64,000 nt of DNA, from NCBI RefSeq assembly GCF_024166365.1, contig NC_064830.1, positions 93,116,968 through 93,180,967 on the forward strand, given 5' to 3'. Below, piece by piece: positions 35,101 to 42,473 of this stretch (position 1 is its first letter; each line of letters begins with the position of its first letter). The position numbers and the translations under genes were made by a program. The notes beneath the pieces were generated by a model that ran no database searches, was not told the DNA's origin, and was given only the letters and a program-made list of their open reading frames with translations. Origin of the DNA: Elephas maximus indicus (Eukaryota; Chordata; Mammalia; Proboscidea; Elephantidae).

Positions 35101-38100
35101 GTGCTAGGCTTGTTAAGCATTTTACATGCATTACCTTAATCCTCCCAACAACCCCATGGGGCAGCTGACCAACCTCCTTAAACTCCTGGATCTGGGACTG
35201 ATCAAACATGGAGAAGACATTGGAGCTGGCTCCACCCTCTGCTCTTTTCCGGGCTCTTCTCGGTCCCTGTGAGGTACCAGGTAAGGCCTTGCAGCAGCCC
35301 TTCTTTTGAGAGGTCAGGCATCCACCCTGCCTCCATCTCCCCTCCCATCACCCAGAGTATCACAGTCCTGCATGGCACACCCCACCCTCAGGGCTAGACA
35401 TCACAGCAGACTGAAGGGCTTATAGTGAAGCCTTGCAGACAACCAGGGTGTTTTGCCAGTCCACGGGAAGAAGCTTGCTGAGTGCCCACCCACAGGGCCA
35501 GACAGCTGCCTCCTGACCCAAGCTCTGGGCTCTGGAAGGTGAGTGGCCAGCAGTCAGGCTGTGGAGCAGAGAGAGGCATTGTTTCTAGAATCAGCCTTTA
35601 GGGGGCTTCCACCTAAGTCTGGAGGGAGCCTTATAGACAGGAATCTAACACTGGCATCCAGCTGTTTAAACTTTCCCTAGTTCCCACAGGATAACATCTA
35701 GGCTCCTTAGCCCAGCAAGGTACCCCCCCAACCCCCACCATGTCCCTCTTCCAGCGTTTCCCCTCCCACCCACCCCCTACTTTGCCCCAAAGCTGCTTAG
35801 AGCTTCGTTCTCTCCCAACTTCTGCTCTTGCCATCCTACTTCCTGGAATGCTTTCCTCCTTCCACCTGGAAGAGCCCTTCAGGCTCAACCCCTCAGTGGC
35901 CTCCTCTGAGAAGCTTCCCTGACCTAGGCCCTCTGCCTCCACCTCCACCTCCACGTCGCGTTGCCATCTTGTGCTGCCGCTCCCCACAGCTCCCTCCACA
36001 CTGCCCTGTGCCCTGTCTGTTTCCCCAGCCAAGTGCAGACCTCCAGGGCAAGCCCCAGTCTCTCATCTCCGGTAGCTCCAGCACTCAACCCCTCCAGGGC
36101 CTGGCTGCCAGTGGGGATCAGCCAACATTTGGAAATGGCCGCCCAGAGCAGATGACCCCTCAAGGAGCTGGTCGAGGGGCTCTGACCAGCCCTCCTGCCT
36201 CTAGATGTTTCTTTCAGGATGTCATAGGGCCTGAGAGTCCACCACAATTAGGCATTTGCTGGAAAGCTCTCTGGCCCCCGAGACCCCCTGAGGGGCCAAC
36301 CTTTCCCTCAGCAGCCATCACTAGAGCCCCAGGAATGCTCTGGAGGGGAAAAGAACAGCTTGGGCTTCACAGGGGTAGAGGTGGAGGGGCTTCACATTCA
36401 CATAGCCCCCTCCTACAGCTCCCCCCCGCCCCAGCTCCTGCCTCCATCTCAGCCTCTTTGCCAAGCCCTTGTCCTCCCAGTGCCCACCCCCCAGGTGGTC
36501 TTATCTCCCAAGCAGGGGTTTCCCCTGGCTCCCCTGCACCCCCAGTGCCTGTGTGGTCCCCCTCCCCCAGATCACCCCTGTCCTCTTCCCACCCCTCCCG
36601 CTTCCCTTCTGGCTCCTGGGCTTCTTCAGGAGTGAGCAGCACCCGGCTGACTTATAATTAGCTTTTACTGGGTGCTTTGTCTCCACTAATCCTTTGAAAG
36701 GGGGCTGGCAGGGCGACTGGGAAGTTATGATGCTGTAAAACCTCTGTAATATTTATAAATCCCTTCAGACATCATAAAGAAAAGAACCTCCCTGCAGAGT
36801 TCATCTGACATAATTACATATACATTTCCCTCTGATTAATAAAAAATGATCACTTCCGACTGTGGACTACTCTCTGCCCTTTCTCTCTGCAGACCTCAGC
36901 CTCCCCCATCCCCACCTAGCCCCAGCCCTTTCATGTCCATCTTATTAAATGTCACCCTACTGTGTGCCAGGCCCTGGTCTGGAAACTGAAAGGCGGGAAG
37001 GAATTCTTCTCTCTGATTGTACAAAAGGGGCCCTGAGGCCCAGTGCCTTGGCCGGGCTTCTGCTCTCCCAGCCAGGGCTTTTTCCAGCCCAGCTGTCTTG
37101 GAAATTTACCTTGATAAGGTGCCCCTAAAAAATAAAGTTCCTCTGAAAGGAACACCTCAGGGCAGAAGGGACAGCCTAGCACAGGGAGTCACTCAGCCCT
37201 GGGTTTTAATCCTGACTTTGCTGCTCACAGCCTGTGTGATGTTAAGAAAATCACTCTTCGTCTCTGAGCCTCAGTTTCCCCATTTATAAACCAGGATACT
37301 ACCTACCTCAAGGAATCCACTGCATCAGGACATTTGTTAAGCACCTGTTCCATGGCCCCAGAGCTGAATCAGACCCCATCCTTGTCCCCAAAAAGCCCAC
37401 AGTCCAGCTGGGAGAAAGGCAACCAGTAAAGGGCAACGGAGGGAAGAGCAGGCATGCAAGCACAGAAGAGCCCTATGCTACTCGGGACTCAGGGCAGACT
37501 CCCTGGAGGAGGTGACTACTGAGCTGAGACTTGGCAACTGAGCCCAAGTGCTCAGGCCAAGCAGGACTAATGGAGGTATGTGAGGCAGAGGAGTAAAAGA
37601 ACAGCACTATTGAGGGCCTGCAGAGAGGTCCGCAAGACAAATCCCTGGCAGGCAAAGTTAAGGGTGAGCAAGGACCCTTGCAGCAGAGCCCCACAACAGC
37701 CCCAGAGGAACCCTGCTGACCTGCCCCTGCCCGGATAGGAAGCAGCTGTTTCAGCAGGAACAGAGGCTCAGCATCTGCTGCTGTGAAGCCACCAACTCTA
37801 CTGTCTTGTGTCTGCCTGGCCCACCCTGGCTTCCTCTACCCTCCTCTTCCTCATTTCCCTCACCTTCATCACCCTAGCCCCCAACAAGCCAGGGGAAGCA
37901 GAGACACAAATCAGGACCACATGGCCACTCATTAAGGGCAGACTAGGGTGGGCCAAGGAGCCCTGGTGGTGAAACTGTCGAGCGCTCAGGGGCTAAAAGG
38001 TTGACTTCTCAGAAGTCATTGGCAGCTCCTTGGGAGAAAAGACCTGGCCGTCTGCTCCTGTAAAGTTATAAGCCTAGGAAACCCTATGGGAAAGTTCTAC

Positions 38101-38448
38101 TCTGACATATAGGCTCACTATGAGTCAGAATTGACTCCGTAGCAGCAACAAAGGTGGGCCAGGCCCAAGGATGACACCAGGTCAAGGCCAAGGATGCCAA
38201 TGAGAAGAGTAAGGTCAAGGTTAGGTGAGTTCAGGGATGAGGTCATGCTCAGAATCACAAATGAAGTTGAGGTCAGAGGATAAAATCAGAGTTGAGGGGT
38301 GGTGTCAGGATCAAGGGTGAGGTCAGGATTGAGGTCAGGACTGGGAGGTTAACCCCCACAGACGGGAGGGAGAAGGACCTTCCTGGAGAGGAGACTGAAG
38401 GGGCAAGGAGGACAGCCAGAGGAAGGTAAGACAACCCCAGCCTACCAT
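26088..38448 (-). CDS. MYL10: MYL10, myosin regulatory light chain 10 (whole spliced gene)
   Basis: Myosin regulatory light chains wrap the IQ motif of the myosin lever arm and tune contraction through N-terminal phosphorylation and metal binding. Seven coding exons (38446-38448, 35174-35266, 34622-34697, 33542-33646, 28718-28796, 26543-26591, 26088-26186) total 504 nt, or 167 residues plus stop. Every intron has GT-AG ends and phases agree. Visible features: a basic N-terminus (residues 3-9), the kinase site SSNVF (15-19), and a first EF-hand loop at 38-49 with D38, N40, D42, D46 and D49. A degenerate EF-hand region at about 108-119 follows, and the C-terminus is ITHGEEKD. As I recall human MYL10, phrases such as [20 protein letters not shown] match it rather than MYL2, MYL7, MYL9 or MYLPF. 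Odd points are G48 in the EF loop and A77 in a normally GPINF segment. The frame is intact, so nothing suggests a pseudogene. Confidence 0.95.
26543..26591 (-). CDS. MYL10: MYL10 exon 6
   Basis: A 49-nt exon encoding the end of codon 119 and residues 120-135 ([16 protein letters not shown]). The donor is GTAAGC at 26542 downward and the acceptor is GAGCAG just right of 26591. The split codon TT|C gives Phe119, where human MYL10 has Val as I recall and cardiac or smooth isoforms have Tyr. Confidence 0.95.
26970..27185 (-). repeat. MIR (reverse) in MYL10 intron 5
   Basis: Reverse MIR phrases: GGTGCTTTACAGTGTACGAG, GACGGGGAAACTGAGGTTTG, GATTTGCCCAAGGTCCCAGA. Confidence 0.7.
27186..28717. other. 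Rest of MYL10 intron 5
   Basis: No second gene is seen. About 27395-27490 is an AT-richer block (CCATTATTTATCTTACTGCG). About 27865-27960 is another (GATTCGATTATTACACGG, CAAATTATCCTCAAAACATA). Either could be conserved intronic sequence. The remainder is C-rich and unremarkable. Confidence 0.4.
28718..28796 (-). CDS. MYL10: MYL10 exon 5
   Basis: A 79-nt exon encoding the end of Gly93 through the first two bases of codon 119. It covers [11 protein letters not shown] and [14 protein letters not shown]. The acceptor is CTTCCAG and the donor is GTAAGTC. This is the second, non-canonical EF-hand region of regulatory light chains, which normally does not hold calcium tightly. Confidence 0.96.
29065..29210 (-). 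repeat. MIR (reverse) in MYL10 intron 4
   Basis: Reverse MIR: TATGTGCCAGCCACTGTGCT, CTATTTTACAGACGAAGAAA, TAAGTCACTTGCCCATGG. Confidence 0.8.
29500..29890 (-). repeat. Two MIR copies (reverse) in MYL10 intron 4
   Basis: One at about 29500-29600 (TACAGATGGGGAAACTGAGG, GGTTTTACCCAAGGCC). One at about 29700-29860 (GGAAACTGAGGCTCAGAGAG, GTGACTTATCCAAGTTCC). Confidence 0.7.
29908..30228. repeat. Minisatellite, about 33-bp unit, about 10 copies
   Basis: Degenerate units have the form CCATCAGACCAGGTCAAGGC followed by CCTCTGTGTCTCC. Examples start near 29943, 30026, 30065, 30099 and 30132. Units vary in length by a few bases. The array lies in MYL10 intron 4 and stops where an LTR begins. Confidence 0.85.
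30239..31060 (+). repeat. ERV-L-like solo LTR in MYL10 intron 4
   Basis: The block carries a promoter-like left half, an AATAAA at 30964-30969 and, just past its right end, GGTTGGTGTCAGAATTGG. That phrase resembles the tRNA-Leu-type primer binding site of ERV-L elements. The left half has three spaced copies of an octamer-like motif (30305, 30356, 30396). Boundaries are approximate because flanking duplications were not found. It runs antisense to MYL10. Confidence 0.65.
31061..32915. other. Middle of MYL10 intron 4
   Basis: GC-rich, unique-looking sequence with no gene seen. A short piece of internal ERV-like sequence may continue to about 31100. About 31660-31870 holds AT/GC mixed text (CACATTTGCATGACAGGC) that may be conserved. 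Confidence 0.4.
32920..33060 (+). repeat. MIR (forward) in MYL10 intron 4
   Basis: AGTGCAGTGGTTAGAGCCAG, GGGTTAGAATTCTACCCTGG and CTCTGAGCCAAATCTCTTTA mark a diverged MIR. Confidence 0.65.
33542..33646 (-). CDS. MYL10: MYL10 exon 4
   Basis: A 105-nt exon encoding the end of Gly58 through the first base of codon 93: [16 protein letters not shown], then [18 protein letters not shown]. The acceptor is CCTCCAG and the donor is GTGAGT. Residue 77 is Ala (GCC), where regulatory light chains nearly always have Pro (GPINF). Confidence 0.97.
33885..33965 (-). repeat. MIR fragment (reverse) in MYL10 intron 3
   Basis: CCCATTTTACAGAGGAGGAA, ACTGAGGCCCAGAGAGGCTG. Only the conserved core is present. Confidence 0.7.
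34300..34440 (+). repeat. L2 3'-end fragment in MYL10 intron 3
   Basis: CAGGCCTTTGCACAGGCTGT, CCTTGTGCCTGAAA and GAGGCCCAGCTCTAACCC follow the L2 3' end in order. Confidence 0.7.
34622..34697 (-). CDS. MYL10: MYL10 exon 3 (first EF-hand)
   Basis: A 76-nt exon encoding residues 33-57 and the first base of Gly58. It covers [18 protein letters not shown] then RDTFAAL. The acceptor is CTGCCAG and the donor is GTAGGT. It holds the only metal-binding loop, D38-x-N40-x-D42-G-F44-x-D46-x-x-D49. Loop position 11 is Gly48 (GGG) instead of the usual Glu. Confidence 0.97.
34845..35000 (-). repeat. MIR (reverse) in MYL10 intron 2
   Basis: TTTTTACAGACAGGGAAACT, GGGGCTCAGAGAGAATGG and TTATCCAAGGCCACACTG. 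Another MIR-like piece is at 35090-35165. Confidence 0.7.
35058..35085. repeat. C-rich low-complexity run
   Basis: A stretch of C with scattered G and A (CGCCCCCCCCCCGCCCCCAC) in MYL10 intron 2. Confidence 0.85.
35174..35266 (-). CDS. MYL10: MYL10 exon 2 (phosphorylation-site exon)
   Basis: A 93-nt exon encoding residues 2-32: [18 protein letters not shown] then [13 protein letters not shown]. The acceptor is CTCACAG and the donor is GTTGGT. Basic residues 4-9 precede Ser15/Ser16, matching the myosin light chain kinase target layout of the family. In phase 0 it must follow an ATG-ending exon. Confidence 0.96.
35640..35960 (+). repeat. L2 3'-end fragment in MYL10 intron 1
   Basis: CTTCCTGGAATGCTTTCCTC, CCTCTGAGAAGCTTCCCTGA and the surrounding C-rich text follow the L2 3' end. 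The long plus frame at 35828-36661 is an artefact of this C-rich DNA. Confidence 0.7.
36640..36860. promoter_or_regulatory. Candidate conserved intronic element in MYL10 intron 1
   Basis: An AT-rich island in GC-rich surroundings with no repeat identity. It contains TTATAATTAGC, ATAATTACATATAC and GATTAATAAAAAATGATC, all rich in homeodomain-type TAATTA/ATTA cores. A regulatory role is an inference from composition and position only. Confidence 0.35.
37175..37320 (+). repeat. MIR (forward) in MYL10 intron 1
   Basis: CCCTGGGTTTTAATCCTGAC, GTGTGATGTTAAGAAAATCA and GAGCCTCAGTTTCCCCATTT are present. Confidence 0.8.
37320..37720. repeat. Ancient interspersed repeat (L2-like)
   Basis: Text such as GTTAAGCACCTGTTCCATGG, AAAAGCCCACAGTCCAGCTG and GAGGAGGTGACTACTGAGCT matches the same old family noted at 20140-20530. 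The family name is uncertain. Confidence 0.5.
37957..38152 (+). mobile_element. AfroSINE, diverged, in MYL10 intron 1
   Basis: The head GGAGCCCTGGTGGTGAAACT, middle GTCTGCTCCTGTAAAGTTAT, body AGTTCTACTCTGACATATAG and tail CACTATGAGTCAGAATTGAC are present. It carries the extra middle segment seen in copies at 43850 and 52470, so it belongs to a longer subfamily. Confidence 0.9.
38160..38345. promoter_or_regulatory. AGGTCA-rich degenerate repeat beside the MYL10 promoter
   Basis: Six AGGTCA hexamers lie at 38179, 38212, 38240, 38270, 38320 and 38332 within 160 bp, all in the plus orientation. The last two are spaced by six bases. AGGTCA is the nuclear-receptor half-site. The block is also a loose tandem repeat, so the motifs may be a by-product of duplication. 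It starts about 100 bp inside intron 1. Confidence 0.4.
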
Positions 38449-38480
38449 GATGCGGAGTGCTCTCTCTCGCTGCATCGGGG
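38446..38480 (-). CDS. MYL10: MYL10 exon 1 (start codon exon)
   Basis: Reading minus, CGCATCATG is followed at once by the donor GTAGGC, so the exon ends on the start codon (38446-38448). After splicing, the context is A at -3 and G at +4, which is favourable. A second in-frame ATG at 38473-38475 would add nine residues (MQRERALRI), but its context is poor and it would sit within a few bases of the expected cap site. MYL2 and MYLPF are known to have an ATG-only first coding exon, which supports this model. The transcription start near 38480 is inferred from the TATA box. Confidence 0.75.
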
Positions 38481-38503
38481 TGAGGGTACACTCAGGGCTG
38501 GCT

Positions 38504-38512
38504 CTTTAAATA
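38504..38512 (-). promoter_or_regulatory. MYL10: TATA box of MYL10
   Basis: The minus strand reads TATTTAAAG, about 30 bp upstream of the inferred cap site and about 60 bp upstream of the chosen ATG. TATA-driven promoters are usual for muscle light-chain genes. A CACCTG/CAGGTG E-box lies about 90-95 bp further upstream at 38600-38605 and would suit a myogenic bHLH factor. Confidence 0.75.
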
Positions 38513-38851
38513 GTGCTCCTCCCCAGGCATGGTGCTGCGCCAAGTCCACACAACAGTTTGGAAGGTGACAAAGGACAGGATGGGGACCTCCCTGCCAGGC
38601 ACCTGTCCTGAGCCATTCAGTGTGGGTGGGGTGGTGGGATCCTTGGGTAAACACCATGATCCACAGTCTGTCCAAACCACAGGACCTCCATTAGTACTGA
38701 GGCAACTGTCTTCTCTACCACCCAGGGGCCAAGGCCAACTGTAAGTTGAGGCGCAGAACCAGCTAGAAAGACTTAGCTTTAGGCCACTGAGGGTCAGGAG
38801 AGCTCCCCAAGGCAGAGCCACCCACTCCAGCTGGAGAAACTCAGGGGCTGC

Positions 38852-39398
38852 TGTCTTAGTTATCTAGTACTGATATAACAGAAATACCACAAGTGGGTGG
38901 CTTTAAGAAACAAAAGTTTATTCTCTCACAGTTTAGGAGGCTAGAAGTCTGAATTCAGGGCACCAGCTCTAGGGGAAAGCATTCTCACTCCATTGGTCCT
39001 GGGAAAAGGCCCTTGTCATCAATCTTCCCCTGGTCTAGGAGCTTCTCAGCACAGGGACCTCAGGTCCCTGCATTTCTTTCTTGGTAGTATGAGGTCCCTA
39101 TTTCTCTGCTTGCTTCTCTCTCCTTTTATCTTTTGTAAGATAAAAGGTGATGCAGGCCACACCCCAGGGAAACTCCTCTCACATTGGATCAGAGTAGTGA
39201 CCTGAGTAAGCGTGTTGCCATCCCACCCTAATCTTCTTTAACATAACCTGATCTTGCCTCATTAACCATAGGCAGAGATTAGAATTTATAACACATAGGA
39301 CAGTTAGATCACAAAATGGAGGACAACCACACAATACCAGGCATCATGACCTAGCCAAGTTGACATATATTTTGGGGGACACTATTCAATCCATGACA
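38852..39398 (-). repeat. MaLR/ERVL-type solo LTR, copy 2
   Basis: On the plus strand it runs TGTCTTAGTTATCTAGTACT to CAATCCATGACA. A perfect 5-bp target duplication, GCTGC, flanks it at 38847-38851 and 39399-39403, so both ends are exact. It lies about 370 bp upstream of the MYL10 cap site. Confidence 0.92.
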
Positions 39399-39619
39399 GC
39401 TGCAATTCGGCTGACCCCTCGAGCTGCCTGACCCTGGGTGGAGCACAGCTCACTGGAAGCCTCAGCCATCTCAGAGGGAAAGCGGGCAGGACAGTGACAC
39501 CCCTGTCAGTTTGTGGAGAGGGTTTCTGTGCCAGCCTGGGCCACAGGGGCCCTCAACCAATATTGCTATTGATCTATGGTTATCAGTGCCACAGTTTCCC
39601 ACCCAGCCAGGTTTCCCTT

Positions 39620-39719
39620 CCAAAAAAACGCAAAACCACTGCTGTCAAGTAGATTCCAACTCATAGAGACCCTATAGGACGGAGTAGAACTTCCCCCATA
39701 AAGTTTTCAAGGAGTGCCT
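39620..39719 (-). mobile_element. AfroSINE, 5'-truncated
   Basis: Reverse tail ACCACTGCTGTCAAGTAGAT, ACTCATAGAGACCCTATAGG, then the body stops at GAGTGCC. A perfect 10-bp duplication, GGTTTCCCTT, flanks it at 39610-39619 and 39720-39729. Because the duplication is intact, the truncation happened at insertion. Confidence 0.92.
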
Positions 39720-39744
39720 GGTTTCCCTTAGGGCACTGAAAATG

Positions 39745-39905
39745 ACCAAACCCAAAAACCAAACCCACTGCCGTCAAGTCGATTCCGACTCATAGCGACC
39801 CTATAGGGCTGCCCAATAGAGTTTCCAAGGAGCGCCTGGCAGATTCAAACTGCTGACCTCTTGGTTAGCAGCCATAGCACTTAACCACTACGCCACCAGG
39901 GTTCC
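39745..39905 (-). mobile_element. AfroSINE, full length
   Basis: Reverse copy from AACCAAACCCACTGCCGTCA through GCCAATAGAG-like body to CACCAGGGTTCC. A perfect 9-bp duplication, CTGAAAATG, flanks it at 39736-39744 and 39906-39914. It lies only 16 bp from the previous SINE's right-hand duplication boundary. Confidence 0.95.
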
Positions 39906-40344
39906 CTGAAAATGTCCAGGGTGTTGTAAAAGCAAAGAAAAATAGGGGCTCTGACCAGGGAGAACTGAAAAGTCAGACCCCCACCTCTTCCTGGGCCGGT
40001 CCAAGAATTCTCCAGTATATGAGCCAGCAGAGCCTGCACCTGCCCCGGGCAGGCCCCTCATGCATCTAGGGCAGCCTGGGCAGCCTGGGCTTGGCCTCAA
40101 AGGCTACCCCTACCCATCTGGCCCAGTCAGTTCCTGTGTGGGACCGCTCACATCTGATCGACTGCCAGGGCTTACAGTGCTGGGTTCAGGTGGTGAGCTC
40201 ACTCCCCGGTCCCCAGGAGGTAGAGAGCTTAACTGTCCCTGGGAGCTGGCCTGTGGCCTCCAGGCCCTGCTGACCGGCAATGGATTAGCCGTACCGGGGC
40301 ACAAATCTGGAGCCACTTGTGGGGAAGGAATGTGATAATGATAA

Positions 40345-40510
40345 GAAAAAGAGTAGCTAACATGTATGAAATGCAGAAGGTCTGGCTATGTTCCGTAACA
40401 GTGCTTGACATGTGTCCTCTCAGTCAATCCTTTCCCCATTTGCCAGGTGAGGAAATTGAGGCACAGAAGGATTAAGTCACTCACCCAAGGCTGATCAGTG
40501 GTAGTGTCAA
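40345..40510 (-). repeat. MIR (reverse)
   Basis: TAGCTAACATGTATGAAATG, CCCCATTTGCCAGGTGAGGA and AAGTCACTCACCCAAGG are present. An RTE element inserted at its right end. Confidence 0.75.
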
Positions 40511-40703
40511 GGTGTTGTTTTTGTTAGGTGCTGTGGAATCAGCTCCGATTCATAGCGACCCTATGTACAACAGAATGAAACACTGCCTGGTCCTGCTCCA
40601 GCCTTAAAATGTTTGAGGCCGTTGTTGCAGTCACTGCGTCAATCCATCTCGTTGAGGGCCCTCCTCTTTTTCGATGATCTTCTGCATTACCAAGCATGAT
40701 GAT

Positions 40704-41223
40704 TGTAGTGGATTTAATTGTGTCCCCCCAAAATATGTGTCAACTTGGTTAGGACATAATTCCCAGTATTGTGTGGTTGTCTTCTATTTTGTGATTTTCC
40801 TATGTGTTATAAATTGTAGTCTCTCCCTGTGGTTAAAGAGGATTAGGGTGCGATGTAACACCCTTGCTCAGGTCACATCACTGATCCAATGTAAAGGGAG
40901 CTTCCCTGGGGTGTGGTCTGCACCACCTTTTATCTTACAAGAGATGAAAGGAAAGGGAAGCAAGCAGAGAGTTGGGGACCTCATACCACCAAAAAAAGAA
41001 GCGTGGGGAGCAGAGTGCATCCTTTGGACCTGGGGTTCTTGAGTGGAGAAGCTCCTAATCCGGGGGAAGATTGATGAGAAGGACCTTCCTCCAGAGCCAA
41101 CAGAGAAAGCCTTGCCCTGGGGCTGACACCCTGAATTTGGACTTCTAGCCCACTAGACTGTGAGTGAATAAACTTCTGTTCGTTGAAGCCATCCACTTGT
41201 GGCTGCACTAGATGACTAAGACA
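40704..41223 (+). repeat. MaLR/ERVL-type solo LTR, copy 3, in the RTE
   Basis: TGTAGTGGATTTAATTGTGT to GATGACTAAGACA, with GTGAATAAACTTCTGTTCG near its 3' end as a poly(A) region. It splits RTE text that continues across it (ACCAAGCATGATG | ATGTCCTTCTCC). Its target duplication is blurred. Confidence 0.85.
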
Positions 41224-41527
41224 ATGTCCTTCTCCAGGGACTGGTTCCTCCTGATAACACGTCCAAAGTACACGAGACGAAGTCTAGCCATACTCCTTTC
41301 TAAGGAGCATTCTGGCTGTACTTCTTCCAAGACAGATTTGTTTGTCCTTCTGGCAGCCCATGGTACAGTCAATATCCTTTGCCAACATCATAATTCAAAT
41401 ACATTGATTCTTCTTCAGCTTCCTTATTCATATGCTTTCACATGCATATGAGGTGATTGAAAATACCATGGTTTGGGTCAGTCACAGCTTAGTCCTCAAA
41501 GTGACGTCTTTGCTTTTTAACACTTTA

Positions 41528-42473
41528 TCATGACTCATGGGACATATATCACCCATCTACATTTTCTGCCTGTGAGGTTTACTGGAAAGGTGCTTTCCCA
41601 TTTATTGTGTGTTCTGATGCTTAACTGTGTAAAACTGAAAAAAATAGGCGTTAGTACTGCATCACCGTGGTGAGAGGGTATTGTATCTGTTGTTGCATCC
41701 TGAAGGTGTGATTTTGCAAAACTTTTTTCTCTTTTGGCTTTTTTTACTGGGAGATAACCCTTGTACATATATTTCCTGGCACCCGTGTGTCATTTGGAAG
41801 CTGCGATGGTTCCAGGTTCACGTGATTACCTCATTTTCAGGTGCTACACATTTTTTTACACATTGTATATATATATAAAAAAATCAAAGCAGAAAAATAA
41901 TTGGGCCTTGAAAGGGTTAACCCTTTGGTGACTGAATTATTTTCTGATCTGAGCTTTTTTTCTTTTTTTGGATACCGTGTGTTTTCAGTAATGAAAGTCA
42001 TGCTGAATCACTGAGTTTACCTGAATTTTTTTTTTTTATTATGGATAATATGTGGAACACCCATGTTCCTGTGGACTCTCGAGGTAGGATTATGTGGGAC
42101 ACCTATGTCCCAATGGACTCTGGGGGTATGATTGGTGGAATCACAGGTGCATACAATGAATGGCTCCTGAAAATGAGGTACTCAAGCGAATATGGAATCA
42201 TTGCAAGTAATGCAACTTCCAAATAACACACAGGAACACTAAAAAAGCCAAAGGAGACAGAAGTTTTGTGAAATCACAGCTCCAGGATGTGCCACCTAAT
42301 ACAATACCCTGTAAAAACAGTAATTTGCAGGACACACCAGACTCTTTCAGTTGAAATAGTTATACAGGCCCTAGCCTAGCAGTAGTAGGCACTGTAAGTG
42401 GGAAGGCAGCTTCTCAAGAAACCCCGGAGGCATAAAATGTAGGTGGGAGCTATATGTTCCATGGGTCACCAAA
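41528..42473. mobile_element. TTAA-flanked inverted-repeat DNA transposon (piggyBac-like, non-autonomous)
   Basis: A 946-bp insert in the RTE. Its left end (CTCATGGGACATATATCACC at about 41533) and the reverse complement of its right end (ACCCATGGAACATATAGCTC) match over about 75 bp with mismatches. TTAA lies at 42474-42477 and the diverged TTTA at 41524-41527, on the exact edges of RTE text. TTAA targeting and terminal inverted repeats are piggyBac traits. No transposase frame is present. The centre holds GGGTTAACCC. I cannot name the family. Confidence 0.7.

Noticed and set aside
35828..36661. Plus-strand open frame of 277 codons
   Set aside because: Lies in C-rich L2-derived and intronic MYL10 DNA. 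The product is Pro/Ser-rich low complexity with no recognisable fold.
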